Shown here in pieces: positions 8,040 to 17,552 of a stretch of DNA of 64,000 bases. Source of the DNA: JBOFFC01 sp051648405. Lineage in GTDB: Bacteria > Planctomycetota > Planctomycetia > Pirellulales > Lacipirellulaceae. The notes beneath the pieces were generated by a model, which saw only the letters and a program-made list of their open reading frames with translations, was not told the origin of the DNA and made no database searches. Both the position numbers and the translations under genes were made by a program. The stretch covers positions 1 through 64,000 of the forward strand of contig JBOFFC010000030.1 in NCBI GenBank assembly GCA_051648405.1, read 5' to 3'. The first letter of the stretch is position 1, and each line of letters starts with the position of its first letter.

Positions 8040-9134
8040 TTGCGCCTTTTCACGTTCGCCGTAGCCGCCTTGCTCGCGTTGCCGCCTACGAGCCGCGCGG
8101 CGCCCCCCGTGCGTGTCGCGATCGTGCGGCTGACGCACGACCACGTGTTCGGCCTCTTAGGCCGGCCGCGCGACCGCGGCGACGTCGAGATCGTCGGCGT
8201 CTTCGAGCCGAACGCCGACCTCGCGGCACGCCGCGCCGCCGAGTTCCAACTCGGCCCCGAACTGCTGTTCGAGGACCTCGAGGCGATGCTCGTTGCGACG
8301 CGCCCCGACGCCGTCTGCCTGTTCGGCAGCACACGCGAGCACCGCGACGACGCGATCGCGTGCTTCGCGCACGGCGCCCACGTGATGGTCGAGAAGCCGC
8401 TCGCCGTCTCGAGCGACGACGCAACGGCGATGGCCGACGCCGCGCGGCGCGCGGCGCGTCACTTGCTGACGAACTACGAGACCACCTGGTACCCGTCCGT
8501 CGGCGCGCTGGGGCGAAGACTCGAAGCGGGCGAGCAGGGCCCCGTGCGGCGACTCGTCGTCCGCTCGGGCCACCCGGGGCCGATCGAGATCGGTTGCCGA
8601 CCCGAGTTCCTCGCCTGGCTTCTGGACCCGCACGAGAACGGCGGCGGGGCGCTCACCGACTTCGGCTGCTACGGCGTCAACCTCTCGACGTGGCTCGCCG
8701 CGGGCCGCAGGCCCCACGCGGTGACCGCGACTGCCGCCACACGCAAGCCGGCGCTCTACCCGCGCGTGGACGACGACGCGACGCTGCTGCTCGAGTACCC
8801 CGACCGCATCGCGGTGGTGCAGGCGTCGTGGAACTGGCCACACAACGTGAAGGACTTGTGCGTCTCGTGCGAACGGGGCGACTTGTTGACGGTCGGCGCC
8901 GACCGCCTGAGGTCGCACACCGCGGGGGGCGAGCCCTCGACGAAGCGGGCCCCGTCGCCGGCGGCGGCCGACGGCGACCCCTTCGCGCACTTGGCGGCCG
9001 TGGTCCGCGGCGACGCCGAGCCGAACGAGCTGTCGTCACTCGCGAACAACCTGGTCGTGGTCGAGGTCTTGGACGCGGCGCGCGAGTCGGCGCGGACCGG
9101 CCGGACCGTGCGACTCGACGCCCCGAGCCGCTGA
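8040..9134 (+). CDS. Secreted Gfo/Idh/MocA-like oxidoreductase
   Basis: A 364-residue protein with a Sec signal (LRLFTFAVAALLALPPTSRAA) followed by a Rossmann domain (VRVAIVRLTHDHVFGLLG, EIVGVFEPNADLAAR) and the family EKP motif in MVEKPLAVSSDDA. TTG at 8040 is chosen over the GTG at 7992 because it begins the signal peptide and is preceded by GGAG (8027-8030). The usual active-site His of the C-terminal domain is not obvious: the matching segment reads TDFGCYGVNLSTWL. The nucleotide-binding glycines are also atypical (RLTHDHVFG). It may therefore be a binding or degenerate family member. Planctomycetes have many exported Gfo/Idh proteins of unproven function. Confidence 0.82.
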   Translation: MRLFTFAVAALLALPPTSRAAPPVRVAIVRLTHDHVFGLLGRPRDRGDVEIVGVFEPNADLAARRAAEFQLGPELLFEDLEAMLVATRPDAVCLFGSTREHRDDAIACFAHGAHVMVEKPLAVSSDDATAMADAARRAARHLLTNYETTWYPSVGALGRRLEAGEQGPVRRLVVRSGHPGPIEIGCRPEFLAWLLDPHENGGGALTDFGCYGVNLSTWLAAGRRPHAVTATAATRKPALYPRVDDDATLLLEYPDRIAVVQASWNWPHNVKDLCVSCERGDLLTVGADRLRSHTAGGEPSTKRAPSPAAADGDPFAHLAAVVRGDAEPNELSSLANNLVVVEVLDAARESARTGRTVRLDAPSR

Positions 9135-9138
9135 GCGC

Positions 9139-12100
9139 TCAGCGCCGCCGGCGGCCGCTCGCGACTCCCGCCATCGCGACCGCAACCAGCAGCGCCGCGG
9201 TCGGCTCGGGGATGCTCGTCGCCGGGAGCGACGGGCCCGAGCCGAGCTGGTCGCGCCACACCGTGTAGTCGGCGGCGTTGGAGAGGTTGTCCCCCGTGGC
9301 GTCCCCCAACTGGTTGAGGCCGTAGGCCCCGACCCAGATCGCGTAGTCGGTCTGATCGACGTCGCCGTCGTCGTCGAAGTCCGCCGCGAAGTCGGGCCTC
9401 ACCACCGTGGTCAGCCGCACCGCGTTGGGGAGGTAGCTGACGGCGAAGGCCTTGCCCGCCGGCAGGCTCTGGTAGTCGATAAGGTCGAAGGCCCCGGAGA
9501 CCCCGAAGACGGTCGTGAGGATGTCGAACGTCGCCCCCAGGGCCGGATCGAAACCGCCGTCGAGGTCGACAACCAACCGGCCGGCCACCTGGGCGATGCC
9601 GGTGGCTTGGATGCGGTCGAACTGATTTGGGAGCGCCCCGGCGATCTCGCTGAACAGCTCGCCGGTCGCGGTCTGGGTGTAGTCCTTCACGGTCGCTACG
9701 CCGATCCCCTCGCTGTTGCCGGGACGGAGGGCGCCCTCGTTCACCACGAGCACGTTCACGGTAGCGCCGTTGTCGATGACCGCGAAGCTGGGCTCGTCGA
9801 TCACCAGGGCGCCGGTCCCGCCGAACGTGGCGCCGGCGTCGATAATGACGTTGTTGTTCTGCAAGACGAGGTTGGCGTTGAGCGTTGTGGCGCTGGTCGG
9901 CTCGAAGGTCAGGAAGCGGTTGTTCTGCACCTTGATTGTCGATTCCGTCCCCGCGCCGACGGTGACGGTTCCCGCGATGTTGGTCGAGTTCGTCGATTCG
10001 AAGGCGCCGTTGTTGAGCGTGATCGACGACCCCGCGTTGAAGTCGAGCGCGAAGCCGTTCGTGAAGACACGGCCTCCCGTTTGCGCGAGGACGGATCCGG
10101 TGAAGGCGAACGCGGCGCCGACGTCGCGCAGCTCGAGCGTCGCGCCGTTCACCCCGCGAAGCTGGCCGGCCCCGGCGCCGTCCCAATCGTTGTCGTTGCC
10201 CGCGGTTTGGACGACCAGTGTCGTACCGCCGCCGTTGGCGCCGATACGCGAGTTGTTGATCACGCGCGACGTCACCGTGCCGTCGCCGCTGATGCCGTTG
10301 CCGCCGTCGTTGGTGATCGTCCCACCTTGCAGCACACCGCCGTTGAGTTCAACGGCATTGACGCTGCCGCTGTTCCACGCGGCCGGGATGTTAAGGACGC
10401 CGTCGTCGTCATTCGTACCAAGCACGTTGGACTGGGTGATCGCGCCGTTGAGGGTGAGCGTCCCGTTGTCGGCCCGTAGATTCGCGGAGCCGTCGAAGTC
10501 GATCGCCGCATTGATCGTGCCGAAGCCATGGAGCCCGCGGACGTTCTCGGCGTTCAGGACGCCCGGACCGTTGATGACGCCGCCGGCGATGGTGTTGGTG
10601 TCGTTGGCGTTGTTGCCCCCCGCGAGGCGCAGCGGCTCGTTCACCGTGTTGATGTTGACCACCCCCGTTGCGCCGATGTCGAGCCGGGCCGTCGAGCGGA
10701 CGTCGCCGGTGACGCTGAGCGTGCCGTCGATGTTCACGTCGCTCCCGGCTAGCAGCGTCGCTACGACGTTGTCGTTCACCAGGTTCATCACTCCGGGTGC
10801 GCTGAGCGTCCACTCTTCGGCCGCGTTGTCGAGATTCACCGTCAGCACCCCTGTGCCGGCGTTGTTGTTGACGTCGAGCGTATTCGCCCCGCCGCCGCCG
10901 TTGACCGATCCGAAACTGCGCATCGTGGCCGCGTTGATGTTGAGGGGGGCGTCGATGTTGATGAAGTCACCGAAGTCGTCGGCGCCGTCCAGATCGACTG
11001 TCCCGCCCACCATGTTGAGCGTCGTTGTCTCGTTGACGTTGACGTCGTCGTTGAACTCGACGGTCCCGCTGCCGCTGAACTCCATGTTGTTCAAGCCGTT
11101 GACCGAGTTAAACGTCACGTCGGCGGTCTCGATGAAGCGGAGCGTCGCCCCGGCAGCGACGAAGACGTCGGCGTCGGAGTTGATGACAACGCTCGCCGAG
11201 GCAAGGTTGTTGAACTCGCCGGTCAAGGCGTTGACGTCGGCGTCGAGGGCGCCCGCGTCGTTGCCGATCGCCAGCGGCTCGCCGTTCCAGGTTGCCGCCG
11301 CGCCAACGGCGCTGTTCAAGTTGAGCGTGCCGTCGAAGACGAACGTCGCGTCGCCGGTCGTCACGTCAACTTTCCCGCTGTTGAGCGTCACCGTGCCATC
11401 GAAGGCGTTGGTCGCAGTGGCGTCGTAGTCGGTGACGTTGACCGTTAGCAACGCCTCCGATTCGACCGTCCAGGCCCCGCCGTCGAAGTCGAATGTTGAC
11501 GCGGTGATCGACGAATCGGCGGTCACGAGGTTCGCAGCGCCGGGCGAGTAGGTTCCCAGCCCCGAGATCGTCGTGCCGGCGTAGGCGACGTTGTTTGTGG
11601 CGTCGAGAAGCGCTGGGCCGTCGATGTCCACCAGCGAGCCGGCGCCGAGGCTCAACGGGGCCGTAATGGCCGTGTCTCCGTTGACGTTGAGAACAGCGCT
11701 CAGTCCGTTCATGACGAACCGGCTCGTTCCGCCGATGGTCGCCGTCCCTACGCCGGCGTTGTTGGCGTTGATCGCCGCCGTGGCGGTCCACTGCGCGGGT
11801 CCGTTGACCACGAGCTGCGAGCCGCCGCCGGCGAGCGTCAAGGGGTCGTCCATGTCGCCGTCGGTGTCGAGGGCGGCGGAGTTGATCGTGAAGGTGACGC
11901 CGCTATTGATCGTGTGCCCCGTTCCGGTACCAAGGCCGTCCCAGTCGAAAGTCGCGACGTTGACCGTGGTGTTGGCCGACACGATCGACGTCGAGAGCAT
12001 CCGCAGCAGACCCGTTCCGCCGAGGGTGGTGGGCCCCGCAAGGACGCTCCCCTGGCCCAGGCCCAGCGTGCCGTCGGTGGTCACGCTCGACCCCGCCAAG

Positions 12101-13545
12101 AGCGTGGTGGTGAAGAACTCTCCCTGAGCGCCCGGCTCGACGTCGAGAGTCGAGCCGCTGGCCATCGTGATTGGGACATTCACGTCGAGCGTTCCCGAGC
12201 TAACGTTGACGGCGCCGGTCACCCGAATGTCCTCACCACTGATGCTGGAAACGCCCACATTGTTCTTATTGAGCGCCCCGGCGACCGTCCACTCGTTGGC
12301 CGTTAGCAGGACCTGCAGGTCACCACTGTCGTTGAGCGTGATCGTCCCGCCGAAGACGTCGTCGGCCGAGTCGATACGATTGGCGGTGATCGATAGCACG
12401 GCCGAGCCGTTGACCGCCGTGTCGGCCTGGCCGTTGCCGTCCCAGTTGAAGTCGTTTGCGGCGTCGTTGATCGTCACGTTCGCGTTAACGATGGTCTGCG
12501 CATTGACGCTGCTGGGGGCGTAACCCGCGGCGGTCGTGATGTTCGTCGCGCCGTTGAAGATCGCCGTTCCGCTGTTGGTGAACGACCCGGCGCTCATCGT
12601 GAAGTTCGCGTCCATACGCAGCGTGCCGTCGGTGTCGGCGACGTCGATCGTGCCGCCGGTCTGCGTGAGCAAGCCACCGCGGATCGTCGCCGTCCCGGCG
12701 GGGACGTCGGGCGTAGGGAACGGGTTGTCGATAGCGCCGGTATCGACGTTGATCGCCCCCCCCGTGCCGAGGGTCCAGGCGTTGAGCGAGTCGAACGCCG
12801 ACTCGTGGGCCAAGTTCATCGTCCCGTTGAACGCGTCGGCAAAGCCGACGTTGAGGTCGAGCGTCTGGCTTCGGGTCACGCTCACGACCCCTGCGTCGCC
12901 CGTTCCGTCGAGATCGACGCGCGTGAAACCCGGTGTGGCGGAACTGATCGTGAGCGTCCCCACAGCGGGGCTGCCTAGGAGGGGAGCCTGAGTGAAGGCG
13001 CTGAGCGTCCCGTCGTTGAACAATATCGTGGACACGACGCCCGGCGTGTCCGCGAACAGGATCTCGCCGCTCCCTCGCAGTACGCCGCCGGCGTTGATGT
13101 CGATGAGCGCCGTGCCGACCTCTTCGTCCATCGTGAGCGTCCCCCCGGAGAGCCCGATGACGCCGCTGGCGTTGATCACAACGTCGTCGGCGTCGATGCT
13201 CCCCGCGGCGCCACCGATGAGGAGGTTCGTGCCCCCTCCGGCGACTTCGACGAGCCCATCGACCGCCAGGTCAAAGCCATTGGTGTTGAGGTCGATCCCG
13301 CCCGACAGCGCCAGGCCGTTGACGGTGTTGTTGCTGCCGAGGTTGACCACGTTGGCCGTGTTGAAGATCGCCCGGTCCCCGGCGTCGGGTTCGTCGTTGG
13401 GGTTCCAGTTGGTCGGGGCGCCGGCATCGACCCAATCGACGTTCCCGCCGATCCATGTTCGATCCAGCGCCAGGGCCGGCGGCGCGAGGGTGGCGACGGC
13501 GGCGAGAAACGCTGCCAAGGGCAGCCGGGCGCAGAGCGAAGCCAT
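9139..13545 (-). CDS. Giant repetitive PEP-CTERM surface protein with dockerin-like module
   Basis: 1468 residues. The Sec signal MASLCARLPLAAFLAAVATLAPPALA is followed by some 1300 residues of Asn/Gly/Asp/Thr-rich beta-strand repeats (GTLSVTGDVRSTARLDIG, TVNVATFDWDGLG and alike), as in autotransporter-type or filamentous beta-helix passengers. Near the C-terminus DFDDDGDVDQTDYAIWVGAYG and DATGDNLSNAADYTVWRDQLG form a dockerin-like pair of Ca-binding loops. The end SIPEPTAALLVAVAMAGVASGRRRR is a PEP-CTERM tripartite signal (PEP motif, helix, Arg cluster), read by an exosortase/archaeosortase that is not in this window. It is likely a cell-surface or extracellular matrix protein. The opening Asp-Trp motif region (RTWIGGNVDWVDAGAPTNWNP) is typical of this planctomycete class. 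Confidence 0.9.
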   Translation of the reverse strand: MASLCARLPLAAFLAAVATLAPPALALDRTWIGGNVDWVDAGAPTNWNPNDEPDAGDRAIFNTANVVNLGSNNTVNGLALSGGIDLNTNGFDLAVDGLVEVAGGGTNLLIGGAAGSIDADDVVINASGVIGLSGGTLTMDEEVGTALIDINAGGVLRGSGEILFADTPGVVSTILFNDGTLSAFTQAPLLGSPAVGTLTISSATPGFTRVDLDGTGDAGVVSVTRSQTLDLNVGFADAFNGTMNLAHESAFDSLNAWTLGTGGAINVDTGAIDNPFPTPDVPAGTATIRGGLLTQTGGTIDVADTDGTLRMDANFTMSAGSFTNSGTAIFNGATNITTAAGYAPSSVNAQTIVNANVTINDAANDFNWDGNGQADTAVNGSAVLSITANRIDSADDVFGGTITLNDSGDLQVLLTANEWTVAGALNKNNVGVSSISGEDIRVTGAVNVSSGTLDVNVPITMASGSTLDVEPGAQGEFFTTTLLAGSSVTTDGTLGLGQGSVLAGPTTLGGTGLLRMLSTSIVSANTTVNVATFDWDGLGTGTGHTINSGVTFTINSAALDTDGDMDDPLTLAGGGSQLVVNGPAQWTATAAINANNAGVGTATIGGTSRFVMNGLSAVLNVNGDTAITAPLSLGAGSLVDIDGPALLDATNNVAYAGTTISGLGTYSPGAANLVTADSSITASTFDFDGGAWTVESEALLTVNVTDYDATATNAFDGTVTLNSGKVDVTTGDATFVFDGTLNLNSAVGAAATWNGEPLAIGNDAGALDADVNALTGEFNNLASASVVINSDADVFVAAGATLRFIETADVTFNSVNGLNNMEFSGSGTVEFNDDVNVNETTTLNMVGGTVDLDGADDFGDFINIDAPLNINAATMRSFGSVNGGGGANTLDVNNNAGTGVLTVNLDNAAEEWTLSAPGVMNLVNDNVVATLLAGSDVNIDGTLSVTGDVRSTARLDIGATGVVNINTVNEPLRLAGGNNANDTNTIAGGVINGPGVLNAENVRGLHGFGTINAAIDFDGSANLRADNGTLTLNGAITQSNVLGTNDDDGVLNIPAAWNSGSVNAVELNGGVLQGGTITNDGGNGISGDGTVTSRVINNSRIGANGGGTTLVVQTAGNDNDWDGAGAGQLRGVNGATLELRDVGAAFAFTGSVLAQTGGRVFTNGFALDFNAGSSITLNNGAFESTNSTNIAGTVTVGAGTESTIKVQNNRFLTFEPTSATTLNANLVLQNNNVIIDAGATFGGTGALVIDEPSFAVIDNGATVNVLVVNEGALRPGNSEGIGVATVKDYTQTATGELFSEIAGALPNQFDRIQATGIAQVAGRLVVDLDGGFDPALGATFDILTTVFGVSGAFDLIDYQSLPAGKAFAVSYLPNAVRLTTVVRPDFAADFDDDGDVDQTDYAIWVGAYGLNQLGDATGDNLSNAADYTVWRDQLGSGPSLPATSIPEPTAALLVAVAMAGVASGRRRR

Positions 13546-13836
13546 GGTGTTCGTTCAGGAGGTGAGGCGTCGGAATCGGGTGGTGGTCGATCGCGGGCGC
13601 AGTGCGACCCGCTAACTACCGATCACAGAACGAGCGACCAACCCGACACCAAGAGCCGGCAGGCTGGATGGGGTGAACATGCGGTCCACCGCGGGGTACG
13701 GTAGCCGAACCCGGCGCGTGACGCCAGTTTATTTCTATGGTGTGGGCGCGAAAAACTATTACACAACCGCGACGAAACGGCCGTGTCGGGCGCTGCCGGC
13801 TCGGCGCTCGCTCCGATGGGCTCGCGCCCCGTCGGC

Positions 13837-14859
13837 TCAGGCCGTGCGGGGGGGGGCCAGCCACCCGGCGGCTTCGTACCAGCGCGCCGTCTCGGCGTAG
13901 CGCTCGGCGAGTGGCCTGGGGGGGGTCAGGCCGAGCTGCGCGAACGCCTTCGACGGGTCGCAAACCCAGCCGTTGGCGGAGGCCTCCCGGAGCTTGTCGG
14001 AGTTCATCACGCTCGCCTTGCCGCGGAACTTGGCGGCGAGGTCGCCGACGAGCGCCGGCACGACCAGCGGGTACTTCCGGCGGCAAAGCACCCACGCCCG
14101 GCGGCCCATCGCCCCGGCGGCGAGGCGGCCCATCTCGGCGTAGCTCGAGGGGGTGGGGTCGGCCACGTAGTAGACGCCGCGCGACGGGTCGGCGCCGGAG
14201 GGGTCGCACCGTTCGCCCTTCTGGGCCGCCGCCACCAAGCCTTCGACGAGGTCATCGACGTAGACAAGCGACAGTGGCAGGCCCCGAAGTTGCGGCACGA
14301 AGTGCAGCGGGAACCGGCGCAGCGCCTTGAACAGCAGCAGGCCGTCGCGGTCCCCCGGGCCGAACACCACCGGTGGGCGGACGATCGAGATCGGCGCCCG
14401 GTCGGCGTAACCCTGGGCGGCCTCCTCGGCCAGCAGCTTGCTGCGGCCGTACCGCGAGATCGGCGCCGGGGGGGAGTGCTCGGTGTGCGGCTTGTCAGGC
14501 GGGGACGGGCCCGCCGCCGAGAGCGAGCTCACCACCACCACCGTGGGGGGCGTCGCGCACGCCACCGCCGCTCGGCAGACGCGCTCGGTCCCGCCGGCGT
14601 TGACGGCGACGAACTCGGCGAGCGTCACGCCGTGCGTCTTGCCGGCCAAGTGATAGACGGTATCGATCCCATCGATCGCCGCCGCGAGCGACGCCTCGTC
14701 GTCGAGCGAACCGAGCGCCAGCCGCACGCCCGGACCCGTGACGCCCTTCGCCCTTGCAGGGTCTCGAACGAGGCAAACCACCTCTTCGCCGGCGGCCCGC
14801 AGCCGCTCGACGAGCCGGGCGCCGATGAACCCCGTGGCGCCGGTAACGAGGGAGGACAC
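13837..14859 (-). CDS. NAD-dependent epimerase/dehydratase (extended SDR)
   Basis: 340 residues of the extended short-chain dehydrogenase type. It has the Rossmann motif TGATGFIGARLVERL (residues 6-20), VYHLAGKT, the serine region VVVSSLSAAG, and the catalytic pair in ISRYGRSKLLAEEAA (YxxxK), then RPPVVFGPGD. It probably acts on a nucleotide sugar or a sterol/hopanoid-like substrate; which one cannot be told. The start is GTG 14859, immediately preceded on the coding strand by heptamer repeats with no Shine-Dalgarno. It is divergent from the acyltransferase gene, whose start is framed by the same repeat in the same relative orientation. Confidence 0.9.
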   Translation of the reverse strand: MSSLVTGATGFIGARLVERLRAAGEEVVCLVRDPARAKGVTGPGVRLALGSLDDEASLAAAIDGIDTVYHLAGKTHGVTLAEFVAVNAGGTERVCRAAVACATPPTVVVVSSLSAAGPSPPDKPHTEHSPPAPISRYGRSKLLAEEAAQGYADRAPISIVRPPVVFGPGDRDGLLLFKALRRFPLHFVPQLRGLPLSLVYVDDLVEGLVAAAQKGERCDPSGADPSRGVYYVADPTPSSYAEMGRLAAGAMGRRAWVLCRRKYPLVVPALVGDLAAKFRGKASVMNSDKLREASANGWVCDPSKAFAQLGLTPPRPLAERYAETARWYEAAGWLAPPRTA

Positions 14860-14860
14860 G

Positions 14861-14895
14861 GGAATGCGGAATGCGGAGGTCGGAATGCGGAATGC
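14861..14895. repeat. Heptamer block: GGAATGC x4 with GGAGGTC
   Basis: Five 7-bp units (GGAATGC, GGAATGC, GGAGGTC, GGAATGC, GGAATGC). On the minus strand they form the leader immediately before the GTG start of the epimerase gene. They face the inverted block at 14954-15002; GGAATGCGGAGGTC at 14868-14881 is the exact reverse complement of 14979-14992. Confidence 0.8.
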
Positions 14896-14953
14896 ACGTC
14901 GCGTCGCTTGGTCGGTAGACTCGCACAGCGGTCGCGGCCCGACAACGGCCTAA

Positions 14954-15002
14954 CTCCGTGTCCCACTTCCGCCTTCTGACCTCCGCATTCCCCCTTCGCA
15001 TG
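14954..15002. repeat. Heptamer block ending in a start codon
   Basis: Seven 7-bp units: CTCCGTG, TCCCACT, TCCGCCT, TCTGACC, TCCGCAT, TCCCCCT, TCGCATG. The last unit contains the ATG (15000-15002) of the acyltransferase gene. It is the partner of the inverted block at 14861-14895. Confidence 0.8.
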
Positions 15003-16127
15003 CCGCTCGCCGTTCAGCCCGTCCGCAGCCGCGCACAGCGAAAGGCGTTCCTCGGTTTGCCGTGGCGGATGAACGCCGGGGACCCGTGCTGGGTCCCGCC
15101 GCTGCGGCGCAACCAGGAGCTGCTCGCCGGGTTCGGCAAGCACCCGTTCTACGAGGACGCCTCACGCGAGGCGTTCCTGGCGACGCGCGACGGCGAGCCG
15201 GTGGGGCGCATCGCGGCGATCGTCAACGGCCCCCACAACCGCTGGCACCGCGAAGCGCGCGGGTTCTTCGGGTTCTTCGAGTGCATCGACGACCAGCGCG
15301 TGGCCGACGCCCTGTTTGCCGAGGCCGAGGGCTGGCTGCGCGAGCGCGGCCAGACCTGCGTCCGCGGGCCGATGAGCCCCTCGATCAACTACGAGCTGGG
15401 GACCCTCGTCGAGGGCTTCGACACCCCCCCGTACTTCCTGCTCGCCCACAACCCTCCGTACTACGGCAAGCTGATCGAGGGGAGCGGGTTCACCAAGTCT
15501 CAAGACATGTACGGCTACTCGGCCGACACGTCGATGCTCGACAACCTGGCGCGCGACCAGAAGATGGCGACCGTCGATCAGATGGTGCAGGAGCGGTTCG
15601 GGGTCCGCGTCCGGCCGATGAACACGAAGCGCTTCCGCCAAGAGGTTGAGCTGTTCCTCGACATCTACAACCGCGCGCTCACCAAGACTTGGGGTTACGT
15701 CCCCATGTCGCGCTCGGAGGTGCTGGCGTTCGCCGCCGACCTGCGGAAGCTGCTGGTGCCGGAGCTGGCGCGCGTTGGCGAGGTCGAAGGGAAGCCGGTC
15801 GGCGTCGTGCTGGGGCTGCTCGACTACAACGCGCGGATCAAGGCCATCGACGGCCGGCTGTTCCCGTTTGGATTCGTCCGGCTGCTGTGGAGCAAGCACT
15901 CGATCGACCGCATCCGGATCGTCAGCACGAACGTGCTCCCCGAGTACCAGAGCTGGGGGGTCGGCGTCTGCCTGGCGCGGAGCATGCTGCGACCGGCGCT
16001 CGATCACGGAGTGACCAAGTGCGAGTTCAGTTGGGTGCTCGAGTCGAACGACCTCTCGCGAAAGACAATCGAGAAAGGGGGCGCGCTGCGCTACAAGACG
16101 TGGCGCGTCTACGACAAGGAGCTGTGA
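15000..16127 (+). CDS. GNAT-fold acyltransferase-like protein (YghO family)
   Basis: 375 residues resembling the YghO-type acyl-CoA N-acyltransferase superfamily. Conserved-looking segments are AFLGLPWRMNAGDPCWVPPL near the N-terminus, RGPMSPSINYELGTLVEGF, PPYFLLAHNPPYYGKLIEGS, WGYVPMS, and the C-terminal GNAT-like NVLPEYQSWGVGVCLARSML. The substrate is unknown; relatives sit near lipid genes, and here a fatty acid desaturase and a ketosynthase-like gene follow. The ATG at 15000 is chosen; a GTG at 14958 would add 14 residues encoded wholly by heptamer repeats. It converges on the desaturase, with 20 bases between the stops. Confidence 0.8.
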   Translation: MPLAVQPVRSRAQRKAFLGLPWRMNAGDPCWVPPLRRNQELLAGFGKHPFYEDASREAFLATRDGEPVGRIAAIVNGPHNRWHREARGFFGFFECIDDQRVADALFAEAEGWLRERGQTCVRGPMSPSINYELGTLVEGFDTPPYFLLAHNPPYYGKLIEGSGFTKSQDMYGYSADTSMLDNLARDQKMATVDQMVQERFGVRVRPMNTKRFRQEVELFLDIYNRALTKTWGYVPMSRSEVLAFAADLRKLLVPELARVGEVEGKPVGVVLGLLDYNARIKAIDGRLFPFGFVRLLWSKHSIDRIRIVSTNVLPEYQSWGVGVCLARSMLRPALDHGVTKCEFSWVLESNDLSRKTIEKGGALRYKTWRVYDKEL

Positions 16128-16147
16128 AGATCGCTTCCGCCTACCCC

Positions 16148-17395
16148 TTAGCGGGAGCTCGCTCGGGCCCGACGCCACAGGTTGGCGAGCTCGTAGAACA
16201 GACCCCGGCTCTCGGTACGGCGGTACGGCGAGTCGGCCGGCAGCCCCGCCATCAGGCGGCGATGGGCCTCGGGCATCACGTGGTACGGCATCGACGGGAA
16301 CAAGTGGTGCAACGCGTGGAACCGCGTCCCCACCGGCGCCCACAGCGTCCCCAGCCAAGGGCGACGCGGGTAGTTGACCGAGTCGAGCAATTGCTCGACG
16401 AACGTCATCGGCCGGTCGCCGTTCGCGCGGGGGTCGTTGTGGTAGCGGTGCGCGCCGAGCGTCCGCACCGCGTTCAGCGTCACCACGCAGACCCCCGTCA
16501 GGTACGCCTGCGGCAACATCCAGGGGCTTAGGATCCCCTGGCCGAACCAGCTCCGCACAACGCCGAAGCCCATCCCGGCGACGAACAAGAAGCAGAGCAC
16601 CTCTTGCAGCCGGATCGTGCGGAGGTCGTTGCGGCTGGGGAGCGGGCGCAGGTACGTCGGGTCGATCACCATGCTCGACGCGTGCCGGTGGACCCAGTCG
16701 CGGAGCGGCGTGTTGAACCACGTCATCGGCGTCAGCAGGCCGAACCGCACGATCGCCAGCAACGGGATCACCAGGCTCTGCCCCAGGTAGGCGAACAGGT
16801 GCAGCACGGGGCGGCTGCCGAAGGGCAGGTACTCGCCGTCGTGCGTCGTGCCGTAGTGCGTCCGACGGTGGTGGTCGATGTGCGTCTGGTAGACGAACGA
16901 CGGGATCAAGAACGGGATGCCGGCGAGCAAGTTCCAGACGCGGCGGAACAGGCGGAACTCGCGCTCTGGGAGGTGCGTGAGCTCGTGAATAAACAGCCCG
17001 CAGCGGTAGATCGCCAGCACGCTCACCAGGAACGCCAGGCACCGCAACGGCGCCCCCAGCTGGGCGACCTGCACCCCCTTGAAGCTGGCCATCGCCACGG
17101 CCCAGCTCGACAGGAAGTCGGTCCAGTAGACCCACTGCTTCGGGCGGAGGTCGCCGCCGATCAAGGTCCGCGCCTCGGCCATCGAGAACGCCGGCTTGGC
17201 GATCCCCTGGGCATCGACTTCTGCCGACCCAGCTGGTCGTGGTTCGGCGTCAAGAGCTCTCGCGGCGCGCGAACGCCGGTCCCGCCCGGGGCTTAGCGAC
17301 CCGGCTGCCGCGGCGCCGGCGAACGGCCCCCCATCCGTCCCCAGTGGGTGGAAAGGGGCGCCCGTGTCGGGAGATAATGAGCCGTTGATCGACAT
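16148..17395 (-). CDS. Membrane fatty acid desaturase
   Basis: Integral membrane di-iron desaturase of 415 residues. The three histidine boxes are FIHELTH (His137, His141), THIDHHRRTHYG (His172, His175, His176) and RFHALHHLFPSMPYH (His360, His363, His364), with hydrophobic helix pairs between them (about 95-135 and 265-310). It should introduce a double bond into an acyl chain or hydroxylate a related lipid. Residues 1-70 are low-complexity and unlike the family, so a start at Met72 (17182) is possible. It is divergent from the ketosynthase-like gene at 17553, giving a lipid-related pair sharing a 157-base promoter region. Confidence 0.88.
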   Translation of the reverse strand: MSINGSLSPDTGAPFHPLGTDGGPFAGAAAAGSLSPGRDRRSRAARALDAEPRPAGSAEVDAQGIAKPAFSMAEARTLIGGDLRPKQWVYWTDFLSSWAVAMASFKGVQVAQLGAPLRCLAFLVSVLAIYRCGLFIHELTHLPEREFRLFRRVWNLLAGIPFLIPSFVYQTHIDHHRRTHYGTTHDGEYLPFGSRPVLHLFAYLGQSLVIPLLAIVRFGLLTPMTWFNTPLRDWVHRHASSMVIDPTYLRPLPSRNDLRTIRLQEVLCFLFVAGMGFGVVRSWFGQGILSPWMLPQAYLTGVCVVTLNAVRTLGAHRYHNDPRANGDRPMTFVEQLLDSVNYPRRPWLGTLWAPVGTRFHALHHLFPSMPYHVMPEAHRRLMAGLPADSPYRRTESRGLFYELANLWRRARASSR

Positions 17396-17552
17396 TCGCG
17401 CGGACCTCTGCCGATAACGATCGGCTGCTCCCTGGGGCCCCGCCGAGCGGAGGCGTTACCTTATCGGTTGTAGCGCCCACGCTAATTACGGCTCAAGCGT
17501 CCTTCCAGCGTCGATTTGTCACCCCCCTCCCTGGCGCCGCCTCGCTCGCAGC

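Noticed and set aside
7628..9268. Open frame of 546 codons over the second Gfo/Idh gene
   Set aside because: Wrong frame for the conserved Rossmann motifs; composition is Arg/Pro/Ala noise.
13673..13900. Small plus-strand gene in the gap before the epimerase
   Set aside because: 75 codons without ribosome binding site; overlaps the epimerase gene's 3' end and has no conserved look.
15162..17135. Open frame of 657 codons on the minus strand across the acyltransferase and desaturase region
   Set aside because: It overlaps two genes with clear motifs, in another frame from the desaturase, and lacks conserved features.
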